Positions 25,268-36,800 of a stretch of 64,000 nucleotides of DNA are shown in pieces (within the stretch, counting starts at the first letter, position 1; each line of letters starts with the position of its first letter). A model generated the notes under the pieces. It had not been told where the DNA came from. It worked only from the letters and a program-made list of their open reading frames with translations, and ran no database searches. The DNA lies in contig OX327686.1 in NCBI GenBank assembly GCA_946807835.1, forward strand, positions 12,338,001 through 12,402,000, in the 5' to 3' direction. The translations under genes and the position numbers were made by a program. The stretch comes from Ailanthus altissimus (lineage: Eukaryota > Streptophyta > Magnoliopsida > Sapindales > Simaroubaceae).

Positions 25268-25430
25268 TCTCCCCTCCTTATAAGAATTTCGTCCTTGAAA
25301 TTCATGACGTTCATCCAATTTTGGCCAGGCGCCATAGCGTTTAGCCTTAAATTTACTTGGCTCCGCGGCACTGCCACTTGAGCACTATGGCACTCAAGTC
25401 AGTATATGTGGCGCTACAGCTCCGATCACT
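25268..25430 (-). other. gypsy 3' stub: end of pol and PPT
   Basis: Minus strand carries GACGAAATTCTTATAAGGAG and GGAGGGGAGAATTAT, the familiar 3' end of plant chromovirus-type gypsy elements (a GAGGACGAAATTC-type phrase then a purine tract directly before the LTR). So the gypsy block is a truncated element, not a pure solo LTR. The right boundary toward the copia leader lies somewhere around 25430-25500. A GC-richer patch with GCGCCATAGCG, CACTATGGCACTC and GTGGCGCTACAGC lies at 25330-25425. Confidence 0.55.
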
Positions 25431-25763
25431 GGAACAATGTTCCAACTCTTGAAACACTATTTTCTCGCCCCTTTTTTTACTGTTTTATCTTGGGTATCAT
25501 TTCCAAACAACATCATACTTTAATTCTAAATATTATCTTGTTCAAGAGTACCGCAATATGTTCATCATCATGTTTATACATCAAACATCACCATGTTCAA
25601 TTTTCAAACATCATCAAGTTATTCAAATATAAAACATCAACATGTTAAACATATTTAGTAACAAGAAACGTCACATACTCAATTTTGCATACTCTGATAC
25701 CATTTGTTTATATTTAGTAACAAGAAACGTCACATACTCAATTTTGCATACTCTGATACCATT
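25431..25763 (-). repeat. copia leader with a 59-bp tandem duplication that includes the primer binding site
   Basis: Bases 25651-25709 and 25710-25768 are practically identical 59-bp units. Each carries CTCTGATACCA (25692-25702 and 25751-25761), the complement of a TGGTATCAGAG primer site for initiator tRNA-Met. Only the second copy is next to the LTR start at 25764. Further in, the leader has short imperfect repeats of the type AACATGRTGATGTTT (minus strand, 25560-25645). Confidence 0.75.
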
Positions 25764-28700
25764 TGTTTAGTTGAGTGTATAATTTATGAGTATACATATA
25801 ATTTCAAAATTTTACAACATGTAACGGAAGCGTGTTAACAAAATAAACTCAATTAATACAATTAAACATATATATCACATATATGCACATGTATAAATAT
25901 TATATAAAATTTATAAACGATGAACAATTGTGCTAAAATAACATGTGAAAAATATTTACCTAATGAAGGTAGCTTTATAAAACTTCAAGTCCAATTTTTC
26001 AAGCGAAGAGCTCACCATAAAGTGTATTCTTAAATACTTCTAATCTATAACGGTTTGGTAGCATTATTAAGCTAGAATAGTAGCTTTGATTTAGAATTTC
26101 CAGTAACATATATTCAAACTCTTTGAATACAAATATTTGTTTCTAAAATAGAGATGGTGAATATATGTATACAGTTCTTGTATAGTTCTTGGAAATAATT
26201 TCTATGGGATAGTTATTTTAAACAACTCTTGTCTAAAATCAAACTTTCTTTCTCCATTTTCTTTGATACATAATAGACATCCATGAGAGAAGAAGAATAG
26301 AGATTTCATTTGTTTTCTCAACCCTTGAAAAAACCAAAACAACTCTCTCTCTCAACATTTTCCACTTAAAATGAATGAACTAATTCATTCACTTTGCTTT
26401 TTCAAGAACATCATCTCAATGCCCTACTCAATTGATGGCTATTAAGAAATTGCTCCATTACAATTAATGGTTAGTCATGTTGAGATGGATTATACTAGGG
26501 TGTATGTATATGCAACTGTGTTTACTGTATCAAATACGTATCTTATATAAATTATGGCACAGCGGAATATAAAAATATACAATAAACACATACAAACATA
26601 TATTAATCAAATTGATATATAAGAGTGAGATTGAGAAATCACCAAATGTGTAACCTTTTACACGTATTCTAGGTATTCGTCCAAAGACTAACTCGTTGGC
26701 AGTTCTAGTCACCAACTGGGTGGGCTTAATAAGTAGAACAATAGCTCCTCTTATCCAACATCGGTTTTAACTCTTAAACCCTATGAATTTATTTTTCTTT
26801 TAATCAACTCTTTGATCAATAAAATAAATTCTTATGTTGTTGTTTTTGTCGCCTTTAGTGGAGATTAGTAAGAGAAACAATTTCAACACTTGAAATTATT
26901 TTTCAAGAGCTCAAATCCCTTTTTTTCTTCACTTATTTGGCTGGCCACCTTTAGAGCAAAAACAAAAGACATTTTCTCTTTCAAATGCTTCTTAAAACAA
27001 CAACAATGAAAGCAACCAATTGCTTCTTATCTATTCCACATGTTTCTACACATTTTATCTTATATATATGTAACATATAATAGAAAAATAGAAAAAATTC
27101 ATATACTTGGCCACCAAGTTTATAGAAATTAATATTATATACATAATGCTTGTCGACCGAGCATGAATATAATAATATATAATAATAAGATATTTTAATT
27201 ATTTAACAATTAAATAATCAAAGTGTGAAATTATCATTTTAACCATCATTAATGGTTACCAAGTATACCCTTTAGTGGGTCCCACCATACCTCAAACTTG
27301 AGTAAATACAACTAAGGGCCCATAATATGTCACGTATTATGATACAATTAGTAAACAATAATTGTTAACTAATTTTTGCATTTAACACTTAAATACGGAC
27401 ACATGCGCATTTATGTGATAATGCTGGATATTACTAGACTGAGCAATTCAATCTGGTACGTTGTCTCAATGCATAACGAGTACACTCTATATTGCAAAAC
27501 TCCTTAGGTCTACGATCGATTTGTCAAATAGAACTATTCTATGAGTCTGTGAAGACTGCCATATACACACGTCACGAAAATACAAATCAGTTTATCGATC
27601 ATCCAAGTTGAGGTCAAAACGTATACGTATACTCATTCCATCATAATATCCTGGGTGTGCCAGGATATAGATTATCACCATTAAATCCCCATATGGTCAT
27701 CCATATCCTATCTTTAGACTTATATCACGCTGAATAACATGAGCAAATGCCTTTGTCATATTGTTTAACCCTGGTGGAAATGCTTTCTCGGGATAAATGC
27801 TTTTTGCCACAAGACTTTTGAGATACAATCTCATAGCATTTGGATATCAAGCTCTCTATGCGAGCTGACAGGTCTCATATCTATACACACCGAACTTCAT
27901 AAATATTGGACCATACCCAGTAACACCCAGCGGTCACACCATCAAAGTTCTGTGACTTGTGTGAAACTAAAGTATGGTGGATCACTTACAAGCTCACCGT
28001 GGCACTCAGGTTAAAGGATCACGCATATTACTTAACTCCAGAGGGACCCTCCGTTGACAGCTTACATAGGATGTCTATCATAGATCCTTGTAACTCTGTC
28101 CTATATCCAGTCCCAACTGGATACCCATATGTCAATACGAGTTCCAAGCTCACGGTCGACTAGGAACAACCATCTGTACCCTATAGTCACGATATATGTT
28201 GATCTATATAAAGGTATCCATCGACAGACTCGCATCGATAGAAATAGATCAGGGATAATATTCGAGAACAAACTTGCGCAAATGACATTTTCTAGCACTT
28301 GATTACAAATCTTAAAACTATGCAGTTACTAGTATATTCCCAGGTCCATGTCCTATTACAAGTAAGGCTTCAACTCTTAAATCTTTAATGAGTATTATAA
28401 TCAGCTAACACTTAATTGTGCTAACTCATTAGCATTTATATCTCTCAACGTGGCCAACTGAGCGCCCTGATCTAAACTCCTTTAGATCAAATTTGAATTT
28501 CTTTAGATCATTCAATGTCTGTAATATTACATTGCATGGTACCATATAAATGAGGATTAACGATTTAATAAAAATGTACACTTATATAATCAAGGATGGC
28601 ACGTAAGCACCAACCCTAAACAGGTCTTTCTTTCAATTAATTAGCAATTTATTTAATTTAATAGCCAACAAAAATTTAAATATCTTACATTTATATTACG

Positions 28701-30219
28701 TAAATATTTTGAATGGCTAACATATGGTCTATTGCCATAAATGCATTTATTATTAGATTATCTAATAATATTTAATTTAATTATTCAAAATAATTTTGAA
28801 TAATTACTTTTACCTTACTTATTTTTACTACTAAGTTTAAATGGTAAATTCAAGGTAAAAAAAATTCATGGACCAGATTGTGCCACTTGTCAAAATTTCA
28901 TTAATTAACAACTCTTGTTAACTAATTAAGTGATGTATTTAATAATTAAATATTGACAAATGTACATCCCGAGGGATCTCGAAATAATTATCCAATTTGC
29001 TGGAATTTAATAGATCGAATTATTCAATCAAGTTCACTACCCTAATGCATAATGAGTACATTTCATATTGTGGGCCTCTCTAGATCCATGCTCGATTTGT
29101 CATATAGAGTTTCTCTATACATCCGTGAACGATGCTTCACACACACGTTACGAATATTACAAAGCAGCGCGTTAGACCATACAAGATGATGTTATAGCAT
29201 ATTCGTATAATCCTTCCATCATTTTTATTTTAGAAGAGCAGATATATATATCATCACCGTCAAATCTCTATTTGCTCAAATGTGAACTTATCTTCAAATT
29301 TATATTTCTAAAAAATAATATCCACAAACATTTTTGTAATATTGTTTATCCTTACGGAATATATTTTTTAGGGTTTGTACTTGTGTCCATAAGACTTTCT
29401 AAAATACAATCTCAGAGCATCAGAATATATAATTCACTTATATGAGCTAATGGATCCCTTATCTATGCAAACCAGACTTTATGAGCATTAAAGTATACCC
29501 AACGATACTTAGCAGTCAAACTATGAAAGATTTCTAACATGTGTGAAACTAAAGTATGATGGATCACTTACAAGCCCGCCGTGGTACTGAGATCAAAGGA
29601 CCACAAATACTACTCAACTCGAAAGACCTTCAATTGACGGCTTTATAAGATGTCTATTAGAGGTCATTGTGAGTCTGTTTAGTATCCAGTCCTTACTGAA
29701 TACCTGTATCTCTATATGAGATTCCACTAAGCTCATAGTTTGTTAAGACTAACCATCTGGATCATTCAAATATAGAAATACATTAATCTATATTAATGGG
29801 TTTCAGTGATAGATTCGCATCGATGAAATTAGATCAGGAACATAGTGTTCGAGAACATACTTGCATAATGACATATTTTAGCACCATCTACAACTCTTTA
29901 CAGCTAAATCATTACTAATATATTCTCAGGTCTTTATCCAATTTTAGAGAAGGCTCTAACTCATTAGATTTTGCTAACTTTTATAACTTACTAACTCTTA
30001 ACACTTATAACTTTTAGTGTTATTAACTCTTAACATAGATCTAAACTCCTTTAAATTAGATATGAACTCTATAAGATCATACAATGTCTGAAACGTTACA
30101 AGTATCTTACCATTTAATAATTAATAATATTAACAATTTTATTAGAAATGATAATTTTATAAATACTATAATTAAATATTTATATATAATGGGAAGGCAC
30201 ATAAGCATAAACTATAACA
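25764..30219 (-). repeat. 5' LTR of the copia element, interrupted
   Basis: Plus-strand start TGTTTAGTTGAG at 25764, end ACTATAACA at 30219. It aligns along its length with the 3' LTR at 14812-17105 apart from the insertion at 26478-28622. The sequence left of the insertion (to ATTAATGGTTAGTC) continues right of it (GGTCTTTCTTTCAATTAATT), as in the intact LTR near 15520. Confidence 0.8.
26473..28627 (-). mobile_element. Second solo LTR (26478-28622) nested in the copia 5' LTR
   Basis: 2,145 bp from TGTTGAGATGG to CCCTAAACA, inserted at the position equivalent to GGTCC in the intact LTR. The flanks AGTCA (26473-26477) and GGTCT (28623-28627) look like a decayed 5-bp target duplication. No interior or second LTR, so it is a solo LTR. 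Its ends and central block match the solo LTR at 21319-23480, though the two have diverged strongly in the AT-rich part. Frames inside it have no motif. Confidence 0.8.
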
Positions 30220-30327
30220 CTATTGTCATAAATAATCATGATTAATATAGATTAAAAAATAATTAAGAAATACAAATAACATTATGTACAACTATATCCC
30301 ACATAGCATACCATATATTCCTGCTAT

Positions 30328-30628
30328 TAGGAGTGAGTATTTTCGATTTCGGTTTGGCTCAAGCTGGAACCGAACCGATCAGTTCTAATAAATTAGAATC
30401 GATTGGTTCTACTTATTAGAAATCAAACTGAATCAAACCGAATCGATTTCTAACTTTTAGTGTAGTTTTTTTATTTGAATTGAATCAAACCAAACCGAAT
30501 CAAAATTGAATTGAAACTGAACTGATTGGTTCTAAAAAAAATCAGATCGAACTCTAAACCGAACCAAACCAAAAAAATCCAATTTGATTTGGTTTGGTTT
30601 AATTAAACCGAATCGGTGTCCACCCTTA
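30328..30628. mobile_element. hAT-like MITE, about 301 bp
   Basis: Ends TAGGAGTGAG (30328) and CCACCCTTA (30628) are inverted, of the type TAGGRGTGNNCA found in a widespread plant hAT-like MITE. The interior is filled with GGTTTGGTT/AACCAAACC and AACCGAA/TTCGGTT words in both directions, which can fold back. Target duplication is not clear: CCTGCTAT on the left against CCCGTAAT on the right (5 of 8). Confidence 0.6.
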
Positions 30629-30639
30629 CCCGTAATTTA

Positions 30640-33600
30640 CACTTTCTCACCAATAAAGGTGCTACGATATCTCTACTTCTACAAAATATAAGATTTATAA
30701 ATTATCAACAAAAAATCTTCACAATAATATGAAGGAATGATATTTTATGGGTGTTATATACAAGTATGGTGAATATAAATTTTAAAAAAAATTGAGAATT
30801 ACAAACAACTTCATGTAGAACTAATCCTATTTAAGGTACCATGTGTTCCCAATATTTGCATTGTTCACCAACAAATGTGCTATGGTATCCTATCTTTTAT
30901 AAAATATAAGAGTTGTCCGTTAGTAATAAAAAAAAACCTTCACAATAATGGTGAATATAAATTACAAAAAAAAAATTGAGAATTACAAACAACTTCATAT
31001 ACAATTATATTATACTTAATGTACCATGTATTCTCACTATTTGTACTTTTCATCAACCAATGTGACTACTTGGTGAAAACAACAAATAGTTAAAACATAT
31101 AGTATGTTATGTGGGAACATACATGATGTTCTTTGTAATTATTTTATTTTATAATTTTTGTAATATATATAAAAATCATACTTATTTAGGACATCCATAA
31201 AATAGTATCCCCATATATTATGTATTGGTAACCAACAATGCGCTAAGAATGCAGAAATAAGAATATAGACACTTTTCTTGGTGAAAAAAGCAAATAGTAA
31301 GAATATATAGTTTGTTAAGTATGAACATACATGATGTTCTTTGTAATTTTTTTTATTTTTTTAGGACACCCATAAAATAATTTTTTCTTATATTATGTGA
31401 CTTATTTTCAATGGTAACCAACAGTACATTAAGAATATAAAAGTAGGGATATAAGCCATTTTCTAGGTAAAAATAACAAATAGTGGGAACATGTAGTATA
31501 GTAATGAAAACTTTGTAATTAATTTATTTTTATTTTTTGTAACATTTATGAAAACCAAACTTATGTAGGATACTTATAAAATAGCTTTCCTTTATATTAT
31601 TTGACTTATTTTCATTGGTAATGATAATGTGCTAAAAATGTAAAAGTAGGGATATAAGTCATTTTCTGGGTGAAAATAGCAAATAGTAGAAACATGTAGT
31701 ATATTAAGTGGGAATATACATAATTTTCTTTAATAATTAATTTATTTTTTGTAATATATTTGAAAACCAAACTTATGTAGGATACTCATAAAATAGCTTC
31801 TCTTTATATTATGTAACTTATTTTCAATGGTAACAAGCAACGAGCTAAGAATGTAAAAATGGAGATATAAGCCATTTTCTAGGTGAAAATAAAAAATAGT
31901 AGGAACATGAAGTATATTAAATAGGAACATACATGATGTTCTTTGTGATTAATATATTTTTTATTTTTCTTAACAAATATGAAAACCATACTTATGTAGA
32001 ACACTAATAAAATTGCATCCCATTATATTATGTCACATATTTTCAATGGTAATTGACAACAAAAAAATGTAATATAATACATGACGATAATATTTTATGG
32101 GTGTATTAAATAACTATGGTTAATATAAAAGACCTAAATTAAAAAAAAAATGCATCCACAACTTTATGTACATTATGTCCCGCTTAACATAGGGCGTGTT
32201 TTTATTTTTTGCACCTCTCACTCACAAATGTGAGAAGGTGTCCCCACTTATACATAAATTGCGTGTTTGTATTTAGTTGTACAAAAAATATAACATAATA
32301 CAAGGGGATGATATTTTATTGGTGTTCTAAATAACCATGATTAATATAAAATACTTAAATAAAAAAAATACATCAACAATTTTATATATGTTGTATCCTA
32401 CTTAACATATGGCGTGTTATTACTTTTTGTACCTCTCACCCACAATTTTATGTGGGGACATGTAATATATTAAGTGGGAATATATATGATGTTGTTTGAA
32501 ATTATTTTATTTTTGATTTTTTATAAAATATATATAAACCATACTTGTTTAGAACACCCATAAAATAGCATTTTCTTATATAATGTAACATTTTTTTAGT
32601 GGTAATGAACAAGGCACTAAGAATATAGAAGTGGGGATATAATCACTTTTTCTAGTGAAAACAACAAATAGTGAGAACATACAGTATATTAAGTGGGAAT
32701 ATACATGATGTTATTTGTAATTATTTTATTTTTTATTTTTTGTAAACTATATAAAAACTATACTTATTAAGGACATCCATAAAATAACATTCCCTTATAT
32801 TATGTAATATTTTTTCAATGGTAACATTTAACGTGTTAAGAAAGTAGAAGTAGGGATATAGTTACTTCTTTTGATGAAAACAATAAATAGTGGGAACATA
32901 TAGGATGTTGTTTGTAATTATTTTATTTTTTTGTAATATATATAAAAATTATATTTATTTGGGATACTCATAAAATATTATCACCTTATATTATGTTACA
33001 TTTTGTGAGCAGATAATTACAAACTCACAATTTATAAAAAAAAATAAGGATACACTTTTAGATTTATGGGTCAACGGTGCAAAAAGTTGGAACATATTAT
33101 ATAATACAAGGTGATGATATTTTATGAGCATCCTAAATACCATGGTTAATACAAAGTACCTAAAATAAAAATAAAATTATATCCACAACCAATTGTATGT
33201 TACATCCTACTTAATGTAGGATGTATTTCTACTTTTTGCACCGCAGACCCACATATAGAAGTGAGTGTTTATATTTTGTTTATAAATTGCATGTTTGTAT
33301 TTATCTACACAAAAAATATAACATAATACAAGGGAAGGATATCTATAGATGTTCTAAATAACAATGGTTAATTCAAAGCACCAAAAATTAATACCCACAA
33401 CCTGTAGTATATTATATCTCACTTAATGTAAAATGTATTGCCACTGTTTGTATCTCTCACCCACAAATATAATAGTGTATTTTCACTTTTTCATAAATTA
33501 TGAGTTTGTATTTATCTACACCAGAAATGTAAAATAATACAAGGGATGATATTTTATGAGTATCCTAAATAACAATGGTTAATACAAAGCACCTAAAATT

Positions 33601-33855
33601 AATATCTGCAACCTATTGTATGTTGTATCCACTTAATGTAGGACGTGTTTCCATTGTTTGCACATCTCACCCACAAATATAAAATGGTGTTTTTTACTTT
33701 TCATAAATTGCGAGTTTACATTTATTTTTACCGAAAATGTAACATAATACAGGGGGATAATATTTTATGGGTGTCTTAAATAACCATGGTTAATATAAAG
33801 AACCTAAATAAAAAAAAGATATACACTCACAACTTTTTGTATGTTTTATCCCACT
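30640..33855. repeat. Tandem modules of about 210-220 bp in two interleaved types
   Basis: Module 1 is anchored on ACYCATAAAATAG after a TTTTTGTAA-ATATAT run and recurs near 31197, 31369, 31566, 31785, 32005, 32556, 32765 and 32960. Module 2 is anchored on GATGATATTTTATGGGTGT-type sequence followed by AAATAACYATGGTTAAT and recurs near 32085, 32305, 33112, 33330, 33543 and 33752, with a related piece near 30730. Spacing within runs is close to 210-220 bp. Copies differ by many point changes, so the array is old. No coding capacity. It directly borders the minisatellite at 33856. Confidence 0.75.
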
Positions 33856-36800
33856 TGAAATTGAAATTAAAATTGAAATTATAACATTGAACATAAATGA
33901 AATTAAAATTAAAACATTTAACATAATTGAAATTGAAATTAAATTTAGAATATAACATTAAACGTAAATAAAATTTAAATTGAAATTAGAATTATATCAT
34001 TTAACGTAATTGAAATTGAATTTAAATTTAGAATTAAAATTAAAATATTTAACGTAACTGAAATTAAAATTAGAATTAGAATTGAAATTATAACATTTAA
34101 TATAATTAAATTTTATATTTAATTTGGAATTAAAATTATTTAACGTAGTTAAAATTAAAATTAAAATTATTTAACGTAATAAATTTATTTATTAGAATTA
34201 AAATTGCAACATCAAACGTAATTAAAATTGAATTTAAAATTGTAATTTGAATTATAAAATTTAACATAAGTGAAATTGAATTTAAATATTGAAATTAGAA
34301 TTATAACATTTAACCTAATTGAAATTAAAATTGGATTAGAATTGGAATTATTTAATGTAATAAAATTAAAATTAAAATTATTTAACATAATTATAATTAA
34401 AATTAGAATTAGAATTATAATATTTAACATAAATGAAATTGAATCTAAAAATTAGAATTGGAATTATAATATTTAACGTAATTAAAATTAAAAGTAGATT
34501 TGGACTTATAACATTTTACAAAATTGAAATTAGAATTGGAATTAGAATTATTGATTTAATGTGATTAAAATAAAAATTATAATTACTTAACGTAATTAAA
34601 ATTGGAATTGAAATTAGAATTATAAATTTTAATATAATTGAAATTGAATTTAAAAATAGAATTGAAATTATAATATTGAATATAACTAAATTGAATTTAA
34701 ATTTAGAATTGAAATTATAATATTTAACATAATTAAAATAAATATTAGAATTAGAATTTTAACATTTAACGTTATTGAAATTAGAATTGGAATTATTTTA
34801 TATAATAAAAATTGAAACTGGTTTCGCAATTAGAATTATAACATTTAACGTAATTGAAATTGAAATTATAATTATAATATTTAATGTAATTGAATATTTG
34901 TATAGGAAATTAGAATTAAAATATTTAACGTAATTGAAATTGAAATTAAAATTATAATATTTAACGTAATTAAAACTAAAATTAGATTTTGTATACATTT
35001 TATGTAATTGAGATTGAAATTAGATTTGGATTATAACATTTAGCATAATTGAAATTGAGATTGAATTTTGAATTATAACATTTAATACAATTAAATTTAA
35101 AAATAGATTTAGAATTATAGAATTTAACGTAATTGCAATTAAAATTGGAATATAAATTTTAACGTAATTGAGATTTGAAATGAAAATTATAATATTTAAT
35201 ATAATTAAAATTGAAATCGGATTTGGAATTAGAATTATTTGACATAATTAAAATTGAATTATGAATTGAAATCATAACATTTTATGTAATTGAAATTGGA
35301 TTTGAAAATGAAATAATTTAACGTAATTAAAATTAAAATTAAAATTTAAATTATAACATTTAATATAATTGAAATCAAAATTTAAATTGAAATTATAATA
35401 TTTAACGTAATTGAAATTTAAATTAAATTTTTAATTATAACAGTTAACATAATTAAAATTAGAATTAGAATTATAACATTTAACGTAATTGAAATTAGAA
35501 TTATAACATTTAACGTAATTGAAATTAGAATTATAACATTTAACGTATTTGAAATTGAATTTAAAATTGGAATTGAATTTATAGCTTTTAATGTAATTGA
35601 AATTGAAATTGGATTTGAAATTATAGCAGTAAACGTAACTGAAGTTGAATTTAAAATTAGATTTGAAATTATAACATTTAATATAATTAAAATTGAAATT
35701 AAAATTAGAATTATAATATTAAACGTAATTGAAATTAAAATTATATCATTTAACATAATTGAAAATGAATTTAAAATTATAGTGTTTAATGTAATTCGAA
35801 TTGTAATTGTATTTAGAATTATAATATCTAACATAATTGAAAATAAATTTAAAATTATAATTATAATTATAATATTTATCGTAATTAAAATTAAAATTAA
35901 AATTATAACATTTAATGTAATTGAAATTAAAATTAGAATTAACATTTAACGTGATTGAAATTTAAATTTGATTTGTAAATTAGAATTATTTAACGTAATA
36001 AAATTAAATTGGTATTAAAATTATAATATTTAACGTAATTAAAATTAAAATTAAATTATTTAATATAATTAAAATTTAAATTAGAATTAGAATTAGAATT
36101 ATAACATCTAACATAATTGAAATTTAAATTGGATTTGAAATTATAATATTTAACATAATTTAAATTTAAATTAGATTTGAAATTATAATATTTAACATAA
36201 TTAAAATTAGAATTGGAATATAACATTTAACGTAAAAAGTTTAGAATTTGAATTATACATTTGACGTAATTGAAATTCAATTTAAAATTAGAATTGAAAT
36301 TTATAACATTTAACATAATTAAAATTGAATTAAAAATAAAAAATAGAAATATAACATTTAATTTAAGTGAAATTAAAATAAGAATTGAAATCATAACATT
36401 TAACGTAATTAAAATTAAAAATTGATTTAGAATTATAATATTTAACGTAACCTATTTCTATAAGGAAATGGAATGATAACATTTAACATAATTTAAATTT
36501 ATTTTAGAATTAAAATTATTTAACGTAATTAAAATTAAAATTATTATTTGTGTATTAATTTTTTTTATTTTCTCTTAAAATGAGTTCAATTAGTCTATTA
36601 TAATTTTATATTACACCAAATTATAAAAAACTACTATAATACTTTAATGTTATTTAATTCTATCTTATCCAAACCTAATTAATTTTATCCAATCATTCTC
36701 TTTAATATAATGTAACATATTCTATCTTATCCAAACCTAATTAATATCTATTTTTTAAGAAGGAATAAGATATAATATATTATTAAAATGAGAAGTGTGT

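Larger units (their letters stand above)
14812..30219 (-). mobile_element. Ty1-copia retrotransposon with nested insertions
   Basis: Two LTRs of about 2.3 kb (14812-17105 and 25764-30219, the latter split by a solo LTR), a PPT at 17106-17125, a tRNA-iMet primer site at 25751-25761 and minus-strand integrase, RT and RNase H in copia order. CTATT flanks both outer ends (14807-14811; 30220-30224), so this is one insertion now stretched over 15.4 kb. Removing the solo LTR at 26478-28622 and the gypsy block from 20523 to about 25430 leaves about 8.4 kb. All pol domains carry several stops and frameshifts. Lineage assignment (Tork or SIRE-like) was not possible by eye. Confidence 0.85.

Noticed and set aside
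25751..25761. Possible tRNA gene fragment (CTCTGATACCA)
   Set aside because: Only the 3' acceptor end is present and it lies next to an LTR; it is the retrotransposon primer site, not a tRNA gene.
27957..28298. Overlapping 65-68-aa ORFs on both strands
   Set aside because: They lie in the conserved LTR core of a solo LTR, with no protein motif.
35418..35945. 175-aa minus-strand ORF rich in Ile, Leu and Asn
   Set aside because: It is a translation of the minisatellite units; other frames at 13420-13758, 34212-34430, 34798-34998 and 37973-38197 arise the same way. No family resemblance.
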